Assembly (NCBI GenBank): GCA_022510615.1
Contig: JAFLTC010000014.1
Span: 13,283 to 50,739 of the forward strand
Source: Lachnospiraceae bacterium
GTDB lineage: Bacteria; Bacillota; Clostridia; Lachnospirales; Lachnospiraceae
Length of the DNA: 37,457 nucleotides
Reading direction: 5' to 3'
The notes beneath the pieces are model-generated. The model saw nothing but the letters and a program-made list of their open reading frames with translations, made no database searches and was not told the origin of the DNA. The position numbers and the translations under genes were made by a program. Shown here one piece after another: positions 1 through 6,458 of the stretch. Position 1 is the first letter of the stretch, and every line of letters starts with the position of its first letter.

Positions 1-1742
1 TGCAGTTTTCTTTTTTCCTCTATCAGATTTTGTAGTTCTTTCAAATCTGTCACATTTCTGCTGCGAAAATCCAGACTGTACTTTTTAATGTTTCGCACCA
101 CTTCATTTACTGCCTTTATCTGCTCGGAATCCTGATTTATTTCCTTTAGTTCTTTATTAAAAATTCCGGCTACCAGGGATTGTTCCTCTTTGCTCTGAAA
201 CTGACTGATAATTTTAGCCGGCTCTACTTTTCCGGTATCTCCGTATTGTTCATACATCATCTCAGCCACCTGATGATATGGCTCATCGACAAAATCCCCG
301 GCACTGACAATACCCTTTGTCTTTTCAAATAAAGTTAAATCATTGCACAGCCAGGTAAGAAAAATCCCCTGGCTTTTTGCAATTCCATCCTCTACACTGC
401 CGGGAGGATTCTGCTTTCGCTCCTTCTTTCTTCTGTCATAATCAATTCCTGCTATTTTCGCACTGTGATAGGCAACCAGTTTGCGAAAATCTTCTGTCCG
501 TGCTCCATATTCTCTTGAAAATGCCTCTATATAATTATTTCTTTCTATCTCATTATCAAAGGTTAGGCATTTTTTGGCAACTTCATTCATAAATCGTGTT
601 TTTGATTCCGGATCGTTCATATCATAGTCATTTTTGATTACGTCCACTTCGTAAAAGAAACTGTTTTTTGCCTCTTTAATTCTCTTTTTAAATTCCTCCG
701 GCGATAGCCCCTTCATAAACTCATCCGGATCCTTATAGGGCCGCATATCAATAACTTTTACACTGAGTCCGGCCTCCTTTAGCATAGGAATCGCCCGCAT
801 GGCTGCCCGGACACCGGCCCCGTCACTGTCATAGCACAGGTAAACCAAATCCGTATATCGTTTCAAGAGACTGCAGTGCTGGCTTGTAAAGGCAGTTCCC
901 AGAGAAGCAACAGCATTGGAAAATCCGGCCTGGTGCAGGGCAATTACATCCATATATCCCTCACAAATAATCATCCCCTCACTCTGTTTTCCATGGACAA
1001 AATTGAGTCCATAGAGATTCCGGCTCTTGTCAAAGACCAATGTCTCCGGCGAGTTTAGATATTTCGGTTTCGCATCCCCCATAACACGTCCGCCAAAGGC
1101 AATGACCCGGTTATTCCGGTCAAGTATGGGAAACATAACACGATTCCAAAATTTATCATAGGGTCCCTTCTTCTCGTCATAGGTAAAAAGTCCGGTTTCT
1201 TTTAAAATGGCATCGGAATACCCTTTGCTTTTCATATACCGGTACAATTCACCATTTCCCTTATCGGAAAATCCCAACCCGAATTTTACTATAATTTCGG
1301 GTTTGATTTCCCGTCTTAATAAATACGCATAGCCGGCTTGTCCACGTTCGGATTTTAATTTGGCAAAATAATAATTGGCCGCCAGCTTATTTACCTCCAG
1401 TATAGCATCTCGCATATCCCGCCTTTTCCGGTCTGCCGCAGAATCACTCTTTTTCGGCAGTTCCATGCCGGCTTTCTCCGCAAGCTGCTCTAAGGCCTCC
1501 ACGAAAGTAAGATTTTCATATTCCATAAGAAAAGTAAATACATTACCTCCGGCTCCACAACCAAAACAATAATACATCTGCTTTCCCGGACTAACAGAAA
1601 AGGACGCTGTCTTTTCATTGTGAAAAGGACAAAGGCCTACATAATTACTACCTCCCCGCTTCAGGTTCACATAGGAGGATATAACGTCCACTATATCATT
1701 GCGACGTCTTACGTCTTCTACAAATTCTTCTTCATAATACAT
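1..1742 (-). CDS. dnaG: DNA primase DnaG (3' end cut by window edge)
   Basis: Primase that makes RNA primers for replication in complex with the DnaB helicase. About 580 codons are visible and the frame stays open to base 1, so only the last stretch of the C-terminal helicase-binding domain is missing. The N-terminal CHC2 zinc-binding domain is clear (C38, H41, C59, C62 in the contexts CPFH and CFGCGAGG). The Toprim core shows EGYMDVIALHQAG followed by the metal-binding YDSDGAG. The start at 1742 is chosen because GGAGG lies 6 bases upstream. The gene lies 38 bases downstream of dgt on the same strand, the usual dgt-dnaG(-rpoD) order of Clostridia; rpoD would be expected just outside the window. 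Function is certain from the motifs. Confidence 0.97.
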   Translation of the reverse strand, partial: MYYEEEFVEDVRRRNDIVDVISSYVNLKRGGSNYVGLCPFHNEKTASFSVSPGKQMYYCFGCGAGGNVFTFLMEYENLTFVEALEQLAEKAGMELPKKSDSAADRKRRDMRDAILEVNKLAANYYFAKLKSERGQAGYAYLLRREIKPEIIVKFGLGFSDKGNGELYRYMKSKGYSDAILKETGLFTYDEKKGPYDKFWNRVMFPILDRNNRVIAFGGRVMGDAKPKYLNSPETLVFDKSRNLYGLNFVHGKQSEGMIICEGYMDVIALHQAGFSNAVASLGTAFTSQHCSLLKRYTDLVYLCYDSDGAGVRAAMRAIPMLKEAGLSVKVIDMRPYKDPDEFMKGLSPEEFKKRIKEAKNSFFYEVDVIKNDYDMNDPESKTRFMNEVAKKCLTFDNEIERNNYIEAFSREYGARTEDFRKLVAYHSAKIAGIDYDRRKKERKQNPPGSVEDGIAKSQGIFLTWLCNDLTLFEKTKGIVSAGDFVDEPYHQVAEMMYEQYGDTGKVEPAKIISQFQSKEEQSLVAGIFNKELKEINQDSEQIKAVNEVVRNIKKYSLDFRSRNVTDLKELQNLIEEKRKL

Positions 1743-1780
1743 AAATAACCTCCATGCTGAAGCGTTTCTTGTTTCCTTTA

Positions 1781-2791
1781 CTACAATACGGACCAGGTAC
1801 GGGGAATCGCCAGTCCTTCATAGGTCATTACTGCGTACCGGTCTGTCATACCGGCAATAAAATCGCACACGGTACGCTCAATGGATGCTCCTGTAGTATG
1901 TATCATTCCTAAAAATTCTTCCGGCAGTTCTTCCACATGACGGACATAATAATCGTAAAGCTGTCCAATCATATACTGAGCCTTTCCCTCCTCTGCCTTC
2001 GCAGCAGAATTAATATATACACTGTCAAACATAAATTTCCTGAGTCCCTGCAGTGCCTCACTTTTTTCCGGTGACATAATAATATCATTCTGCTCCATGC
2101 TATGACTGATCACATCATGTATCAGCGTATTTAATCGCTCCCGCAGTGTAAATCCAAGTATCTCTTTATACTTCTTTGGAATATCTTCTTCCTTAATGAT
2201 TTTTCCCCGGATAGCATCATCAATATCCGAATTTACATAAGCAATTTTATCACAGAGCCTCACTATTTTTCCCTCCATTGTAGAAGGAGATCCGGCGGTG
2301 GAGTGATGGCGTATGCCATCCCGTACTTCTTTTGTCAGGTTAAGACCTCTTCCGTTTTTTTCTAACAGTTCCACAACACGGACACTCTGCTCCTGATGAT
2401 GAAAGCCCTCAGGACATATCCGGTTTAATTCTCTCTCCCCGGCATGCCCAAAGGGAGTGTGTCCCAAATCATGTCCCAGAGCAATCGCTTCTGTCAAATC
2501 CTCGTTTAACCGAAGTGCCTTGGCTATCGTTCTGGCATTCTGGGAAACTTCCAAAGTATGTGTTAGTCTGGTACGGTAGTGGTCTCCCTCCGGAGCGAGA
2601 AAAACCTGGGTTTTTCCTTTTAACCGGCGAAAGGATTTCGCATGCAGTATCCGGTCTCTGTCGCGCTGATATACCGGCCGGAGGTCACATGGCTCCTCCT
2701 CCACATCCCGTCCCGCAGAACGGTCACTAAACGCCGCATAGGGACTGAGAATCGCATGTTCTCTTTCTTCTAATTTTTCCCGTATTGTCAT
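1781..2791 (-). CDS. dgt: deoxyguanosinetriphosphate triphosphohydrolase-like protein
   Basis: HD-superfamily dNTP triphosphohydrolase, which splits dGTP (or other dNTPs) into the deoxynucleoside and tripolyphosphate and so affects the dNTP pool. About 336 residues, the length of the shorter Firmicutes type. The N-terminus carries the family motif RDRDRILHAKSFRRLKGKTQ, and the HD metal site appears as HDLGHTPFGHAGE with a further HH downstream (IRHHSTAG). A GTG six bases further upstream (2797) is in frame, but the AGGTG ribosome site fits the ATG at 2791. It probably forms one transcript with dnaG. Family assignment is firm; which dNTP is preferred cannot be read from sequence. Confidence 0.93.
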   Translation of the reverse strand: MTIREKLEEREHAILSPYAAFSDRSAGRDVEEEPCDLRPVYQRDRDRILHAKSFRRLKGKTQVFLAPEGDHYRTRLTHTLEVSQNARTIAKALRLNEDLTEAIALGHDLGHTPFGHAGERELNRICPEGFHHQEQSVRVVELLEKNGRGLNLTKEVRDGIRHHSTAGSPSTMEGKIVRLCDKIAYVNSDIDDAIRGKIIKEEDIPKKYKEILGFTLRERLNTLIHDVISHSMEQNDIIMSPEKSEALQGLRKFMFDSVYINSAAKAEEGKAQYMIGQLYDYYVRHVEELPEEFLGMIHTTGASIERTVCDFIAGMTDRYAVMTYEGLAIPRTWSVL

Positions 2792-2862
2792 ATGCACCTG
2801 ATTTCTGCAAGCTGTCTTGCCACATTCATAAATTTTATCCTACATTATATTATTACAACGCG

Positions 2863-2881
2863 AAAAAGGAATTTCCTTTTT
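2863..2881. promoter_or_regulatory. 19-base palindrome upstream of dgt
   Basis: Two 9-base arms (AAAAAGGAA and TTCCTTTTT) flank one central base. The palindrome lies 72-90 bases upstream of the dgt start, next to AT-rich sequence with TATAAT-like and TAAAAT-like hexamers that could be the dgt promoter. The one-base loop fits a dyad read as double-stranded DNA better than an RNA hairpin. Regulator unknown. Confidence 0.3.
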
Positions 2882-2910
2882 ATTATTTCATTTTTTTTAA
2901 AAAATTTTCC

Positions 2911-2949
2911 AAAAAAGCAGTTTCCTATGCTTTCAGCATAAGAAACTGC
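2911..2949 (-). terminator. Rho-independent terminator of the 2984-5946 operon
   Basis: Stem GCAGTTTC/GAAACTGC continues, after one unpaired base on each side, into TATGC/GCATA around a 5-base loop. It is followed on the minus strand by six T. It lies 35 bases past the stop of the propeller gene and closes the operon. Confidence 0.9.
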
Positions 2950-2983
2950 CCGTTTTGTTCCACATTTATTACTACGTTCGTTT

Positions 2984-3739
2984 TTATTCAGCTATCACTT
3001 CAAAATTTTCATTATAAACTTTCCCTTCCCTGCAATACAATTTTTCCGTAGTAGCTGAAGATATTTTTTCCATGTCCTCTTTCTCTTTGGCAAAATCCAT
3101 TTTCAGTTTCCAGACGCCTTGTAATTCCGGAGTTTTCGTTACAGCATATACTTCACTATCTTCAATGCAGATGTACGCATATCCGTCCTGACAACAGACA
3201 GCTTTCGTTTCCATATCTTCATCATAGGAAAGAATTTCCTGAAAACGTTTTTCCTTTATGGAAAACATGGCAATTTTTCCACCGCATAATAAAATAGTAT
3301 CTTCTGAAAGGATAAACTTATTGCTGTCATACACCCAAAAATCCTTTAAAGTAAATTTACCAAGTTCCTTTTTATCTTTTCCATCCAAATCACAGGTCCA
3401 TATTCCCAAAAGTGCTCTATCCTGCTCTTTCTCCGTTTCATATCCGATATAGATTAAGCCGTTACCATACAGGCTGAACCATATAATTTCATATTCTTCC
3501 TGTATTTTTTTTGATTTTCCGCTTTTCCTGTCATAACTTAATATCTGTTCTTTTATAATTTCTTCATCTGTATCATCTTCTTGTATATCCTGTGTGTTGT
3601 AATATATTTTTCCGTCTGTTTCAATAAAGGAATATGCCTCTATATCCGGGATAACGTGGCGGTTTCCTCCCCGCCTGTCCATCTCAAACACATTTTCATA
3701 ACTACCGTTTAGCGTATCCCTGTAAAGGATATGGTCCAC
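2984..3739 (-). CDS. beta-propeller-like protein, body of a probably frameshifted gene
   Basis: Soluble domain of about 250 residues built of repeated short strands with the flavour of DUF5050-type propellers: units such as GKIYYNTQD, GNGLIYIGYE and DGYAYICIED recur every 40-50 residues. No catalytic motif is seen. The longest open frame begins at a GTG at 3739 that has no ribosome site and starts inside the first blade. Just upstream, in the other frame, lies a well-initiated reading frame (3702-3815) encoding a membrane anchor. The natural gene is therefore probably 2984-3815, broken by a one-base frame change between about 3728 and 3760. Last gene of its operon, ending at a strong terminator. 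It could be a pseudogene or a sequencing error; the remaining 250 codons look intact. Function unknown, probably an extracytoplasmic sensor or binding domain. Confidence 0.65.
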   Translation of the reverse strand: MDHILYRDTLNGSYENVFEMDRRGGNRHVIPDIEAYSFIETDGKIYYNTQDIQEDDTDEEIIKEQILSYDRKSGKSKKIQEEYEIIWFSLYGNGLIYIGYETEKEQDRALLGIWTCDLDGKDKKELGKFTLKDFWVYDSNKFILSEDTILLCGGKIAMFSIKEKRFQEILSYDEDMETKAVCCQDGYAYICIEDSEVYAVTKTPELQGVWKLKMDFAKEKEDMEKISSATTEKLYCREGKVYNENFEVIAE

Positions 3740-3815
3740 TGCATAACACGATAAGGCCCACTATAAAAAGGGCAAATAAAAGAGCAATGATTACTCTATT
3801 CTTTTGCGTCTTCAT
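3702..3815 (-). pseudogene. frameshifted N-terminal membrane anchor of the propeller protein
   Basis: A 37-residue frame starting at ATG 3815 with GGAG nine bases upstream. It begins MKTQKN followed by about 18 hydrophobic residues (IIALLFALFIVGLIVL), a typical uncleaved signal anchor. It then runs into meaningless sequence and stops at 3702, while the propeller body continues in the +1 frame. It overlaps the 3' end of the upstream HTH gene by 20 bases, as in a tightly packed operon. I read it as the true start of the downstream propeller gene, separated by a single indel. Confidence 0.55.
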
Positions 3816-4026
3816 CCTCATTATCTCCTATATATTCTAAAATCTCCCCCGGCTGGCATTCCAGCGCTTTACACAGGGCTTCCAGAGTGGAAAATCGTAC
3901 TGCCCTTGCCTTATTGTTTTTCAAAATAGATAAATTGGCAAGAGTTATGTCTATTTCCTCTGCCAGGTCTGTCAGTCCCCTTCCCCGCTTTTTCATTATC
4001 TCATCCAGTTTTACCCGAATTGCCAT
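3796..4026 (-). CDS. small Cro/C1-type HTH regulator (YozG-like)
   Basis: A 76-residue DNA-binding protein consisting almost only of a helix-turn-helix of the Cro/C1 (HTH_26) type: LTDLAEEIDITLANLSILKN is the HTH core, followed by the usual ALCKALECQPGEIL helix. Proteins of this kind are regularly encoded next to a DUF2975 membrane protein, as in the B. subtilis yozG-yoaS pair, and that is the arrangement here: the DUF2975 stop is 14 bases upstream. The acidic tail DNEDEDAKE is unusual and overlaps the next gene. Ribosome site GGGGG about ten bases before ATG. The target is unknown; the family logic suggests that the membrane partner modulates the regulator, possibly acting on this operon's own promoter. 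Confidence 0.85.
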   Translation of the reverse strand: MAIRVKLDEIMKKRGRGLTDLAEEIDITLANLSILKNNKARAVRFSTLEALCKALECQPGEILEYIGDNEDEDAKE

Positions 4027-4040
4027 ATATGTCTTTCCCC

Positions 4041-4493
4041 CTAAATCGTCAAATCATTTTCCTCTTTATACCGGACTGCCTCCTCAAAGACCGACGCCAC
4101 TACCAGACAAAAAATCCACGCCAGTAAAAAAAGAAATAACTCGATAAAAATCGCCATGGTAGGATATAAAATACTCCGAAGTAAAAGCATCAGTGCCAGC
4201 AGAAAAAAGCCGAGACTGATTTTTTTGAGACGAATCACATTGGCATCAGTAAAGCAATCTCCATCCGCTACCGTTCTAAGGATTTTTCTCAATTGAAAAG
4301 TGACAAATATACTAATCAGACCAATCAGCATATAAATCATCAGCATGGGAATATCCACACCCTGCAGATGAGAATAATTTTTGTTTAGCCATGGCACCGT
4401 AACCGGCATTGCCAGGGTCACTACAATTTCGCCGATAAAAATAATATTCACCAGATGTTTTGTCATTTGATATAATCGTCTTTTATATTTCAT
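4041..4493 (-). CDS. DUF2975 family membrane protein
   Basis: About 150 residues with four predicted membrane helices: near residues 10-30, 45-65, 90-110 and 115-135. Between helices 2 and 3 is the family hallmark LRKILRTVADGDCFTDANVIRLKKI, in which a short loop containing G-D/N-x-F precedes the third helix. The start at 4493 (MKYKRR) is preferred over the GTG four codons upstream because GGAGG lies five bases before it. Paired with the HTH regulator directly downstream, a known association of unknown mechanism. Lies 42 bases downstream of the PstS-like gene in the same transcript. Confidence 0.85.
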   Translation of the reverse strand: MKYKRRLYQMTKHLVNIIFIGEIVVTLAMPVTVPWLNKNYSHLQGVDIPMLMIYMLIGLISIFVTFQLRKILRTVADGDCFTDANVIRLKKISLGFFLLALMLLLRSILYPTMAIFIELFLFLLAWIFCLVVASVFEEAVRYKEENDLTI

Positions 4494-4535
4494 TGTTTCC
4501 TCCACTCTTTCTTTCCTGCCAAGGTCATCTTAGCA

Positions 4536-5495
4536 TCATCGTGCTACCCGGACATAGCCTGTTTCCTCTACAATCTGCTGACCCTCCTCCGATAGCATCC
4601 AGTCAATCAGAATCGGAATATTAGGGTTCGTATTATCACTCCGGTATATGGCATAAAAGTCACCTACCACCGGATAGCTTTTATTCTGAATATTTTCTTT
4701 ACTGGGAGCCACACCATTCAGGGAAAGAAGCTTAACCGCGCTGTCTTCGACAATCCCCTCTACATAAAAACGGAAGGAATAACCGATGGCACTCCCTAAA
4801 AAGGTATCATAATCTTTCTTCATCGGTTCACCACCCATAAAGGAAAGCATGGCAGTCTGGCTTCCGCTCCCCTCATTTCTCTGCAGAGCCCCGATTCGTT
4901 TATCAGCGCCGCCAAGTTCCGCCCAGTTTGTATATTTACCGGTATAAATTCCCCGAACCTGCTCCACGGTGAGACTATTGATCGGATTTTTGGCATTGAC
5001 GACAAACACAAAGGCATCACTCCCAATGGGAACCATCTTTAACTCCACACCCTTTTCCTTGGCATAGGCAAGCTGCTCTTTTGAAGGGTCTGCACAAAAT
5101 ACAATGTCCGAATCCCCATCTACAACTGCCTGATAAGCCCCTCTTGTGTTATTCATCTGCAAACGGCTTTCCGGCAAAAAGTTTTCCCCGTCAAATAAGC
5201 AGCTTTCCTCCGGATATACCGCCCCTACAAAAGCGGAAAACACCGGATATAGGGCAGCTGCCCCATCCATGACAGGCAAATCTCCGGTCAGAGAAAGTTC
5301 TGCCTTTTTCCTTACAATCTTTGATTCTGAATCAAAGGGAAGATACTCATCTAACTCCACTGATTTGGCCTGTAACTTCTGACTGTAGCTGCTGATGACA
5401 CGCCTTGTAAAAATTTCATAGATACTGACATCAAATACAATAAACAACAGCGCAATTCCTGTCAGTATCAAAATCTGTTTCTGTATTTTTTTCAT
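4536..5495 (-). CDS. orphan PstS-like substrate-binding protein, membrane-anchored
   Basis: A 319-residue periplasmic-binding-type protein of the phosphate-binding (PstS / SBP_bac_11) superfamily. Visible hallmarks are LPVMDGAAALYPVFSAFV near the start of the domain, DIVFCADPSKEQ, the VNAKNPINSLTVEQVRGIYTGKYTNWAELGG segment typical of PstS-like proteins, and RNEGSGSQTA for ligand contacts. The N-terminus is a hydrophobic segment (residues 7-25) without a lipobox cysteine, so it is anchored by a helix. No pstC, pstA or pstB follows, so this is not a complete importer. In this operon, with a membrane/HTH regulatory pair, a sensing role is more likely than transport (inference). The ribosome site AGGAG overlaps the stop of the preceding 46-residue gene. 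Confidence 0.85.
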   Translation of the reverse strand: MKKIQKQILILTGIALLFIVFDVSIYEIFTRRVISSYSQKLQAKSVELDEYLPFDSESKIVRKKAELSLTGDLPVMDGAAALYPVFSAFVGAVYPEESCLFDGENFLPESRLQMNNTRGAYQAVVDGDSDIVFCADPSKEQLAYAKEKGVELKMVPIGSDAFVFVVNAKNPINSLTVEQVRGIYTGKYTNWAELGGADKRIGALQRNEGSGSQTAMLSFMGGEPMKKDYDTFLGSAIGYSFRFYVEGIVEDSAVKLLSLNGVAPSKENIQNKSYPVVGDFYAIYRSDNTNPNIPILIDWMLSEEGQQIVEETGYVRVAR

Positions 5496-5504
5496 TTTCT
5501 ACTC

Positions 5505-5645
5505 CTAATCCCTTTCATTGGCAATAAAATTGAGAATGGAACACTCTCCATGCAGCTTTATTGTATAACCGATTAATATGGACGAACTAATAATGCCAAA
5601 GGCAATAACAAGTGCTGCTATTTTTATAAATAATCTATCTTTCAC
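5505..5645 (-). CDS. 46-residue single-pass membrane protein
   Basis: A small frame starting at GTG 5645 with GGGAGG eight bases upstream, and ending nine bases before the PstS-like gene, whose ribosome site it contains. The product begins MKDRLFIK, has one hydrophobic helix of about 18 residues (IAALVIAFGIISSSILIG) and a short polar tail with a single cysteine. Spacing on both sides (13 and 9 bases) is that of genes in a translated operon, which is the main support. The length is below usual gene-calling limits. No family recognised; perhaps an accessory subunit of the membrane proteins around it. Confidence 0.6.
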   Translation of the reverse strand: MKDRLFIKIAALVIAFGIISSSILIGYTIKLHGECSILNFIANERD

Positions 5646-5658
5646 TCCTTCATCCTCC

Positions 5659-5874
5659 CTACATATGGCTTAAAGCAACAGAAAAGAAAATCCATAAGGC
5701 AACCTCTCCGATTATGATAAATGCTGTTACAGCCCCTGCTATAATCATCCACATCAGACGTTTTCTGCGTTCCTCTTCCTTGGATTTTATAAAATGCACC
5801 ATGTCGCAAATAAACCATATCATACTACTTACAGGAATCACAAAAAAAAGTATAAGTATCCCTACTATCTCCAA
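5659..5874 (-). CDS. 71-residue two-helix membrane protein, first gene of operon
   Basis: Two hydrophobic helices (about residues 3-25 and 43-66) are joined by a charged hairpin (FIKSKEEERRKRL). The longer open frame from 5946 is wrong because its first codons are the -35 box of the operon promoter. I choose TTG 5874, which has GGGGTGAT five bases upstream. The topology puts both ends on the same side, with the positive loop inside. No family recognised. The stop is followed 13 bases later by the start of the 46-residue membrane protein. Confidence 0.7.
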   Translation of the reverse strand: MEIVGILILFFVIPVSSMIWFICDMVHFIKSKEEERRKRLMWMIIAGAVTAFIIIGEVALWIFFSVALSHM

Positions 5875-5917
5875 TGTATCACCCCTTCTTCTTTTTTTAT
5901 CGTTTTTCGATAAATCC

Positions 5918-5946
5918 AATATAGCACACCAACGAATGGTTGTCAA
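5918..5946 (-). promoter_or_regulatory. strong sigma-A promoter of the small-membrane-protein/PstS-like operon
   Basis: Minus strand TTGACA (5941-5946), exactly 17 bases, TATATT (5918-5923). The -35 is a perfect consensus and the -10 differs at one base. Transcription would start about 35 bases before the TTG start of the 71-residue gene. The -35 bases are shared with the opposite promoter for the DUF4321 gene. Confidence 0.85.
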
Positions 5947-5968
5947 TTTTTAAAAAATGGTGTATGCT
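5940..5968 (+). promoter_or_regulatory. sigma-A promoter of the DUF4321 gene, overlapping the divergent promoter
   Basis: Plus strand TTGTCA (5940-5945), 17 bases, TATGCT (5963-5968), about 45 bases upstream of the DUF4321 ribosome site. Its -35 hexamer covers the same base pairs as the TTGACA of the minus-strand promoter, so the two promoters are arranged back to back. Confidence 0.75.
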
Positions 5969-6019
5969 ACTTACAGGTTTTTAAACAATAACGAAAAAAG
6001 GAAACGGAGGTATATACAT

Positions 6020-6280
6020 ATGGCTCGTGGAGCAGGAAAAAATGCGTGGGCACTGTTTTTACTTATTCTTGCCGGTGTTGTGCTGGGAAGCTTTATCGCT
6101 CAGCTGGCAAGTGGTGTTCCCGGTCTTTCATGGCTGAATTTTGGAAAAAGTTTTGGACTATCCCATCCTCTCACATTGGATATCGGAGTGATGGTTCTGA
6201 CCTTTGGACTGACGATTAAATTTACCATTGCCAGCATCATTGGCATTATTATTGCGGCGATTATTTATCACTTTATTTAA
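6020..6280 (+). CDS. DUF4321 family small membrane protein
   Basis: An 86-residue protein with two membrane helices (about residues 10-30 and 50-82). It begins MARGAGKNAW and ends in a run of isoleucines. The pattern of a short basic N-terminus, first helix, a loop with PGLSWLNFGKSFG and a long second region with LDIGVMVLTFGLTIKFT is that of DUF4321, a clostridial family of unknown function. The start at 6020 has GGAGG nine bases upstream; the 21-codon upstream extension of the frame runs through the leader and is rejected. Monocistronic: own promoter in front and a hairpin behind. Confidence 0.85.
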   Translation: MARGAGKNAWALFLLILAGVVLGSFIAQLASGVPGLSWLNFGKSFGLSHPLTLDIGVMVLTFGLTIKFTIASIIGIIIAAIIYHFI

Positions 6281-6315
6281 GAAGACAGGAATTTAACCAA
6301 GCAGGATTTTAAACC

Positions 6316-6392
6316 AAAGAGCTACCCTGCCATCGACTCGAACCGGTAACGCTTCGCATTAAAGGTTCTCGCTGATGGCAGGGTAGCTCTTT
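6316..6392. terminator. 19-bp perfect inverted repeat between converging genes
   Basis: Arms 6316-6334 and 6374-6392 are perfectly complementary over 19 bases, enclosing 39 bases that hold a further weak hairpin. It sits between the converging DUF4321 gene and apbE and so probably ends transcription from both sides, although neither side has a long T run (only TCTTTAATTAATT on plus). The loop contains GGTTCGAGTC on the minus strand and the arms contain GGGTAGCTC, both tRNA-like phrases; see findings. Confidence 0.6.
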
Positions 6393-6458
6393 AATTAATT
6401 GTGCTTTGTTTAATATCATGTATACTGCTGCACACCCTTCCACTTGCAACATGAGAAA

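Noticed and set aside
4536-5495. Complete phosphate ABC importer
   Set aside because: No permease or ATPase gene is next to the PstS-like gene; neighbours are small membrane and regulatory proteins.
5875-5946. Longer N-terminus of the 71-residue protein starting at 5946
   Set aside because: The first codons are the TTGACA -35 box and the stretch includes the -10; there is no ribosome site there, while TTG 5874 has a strong one.
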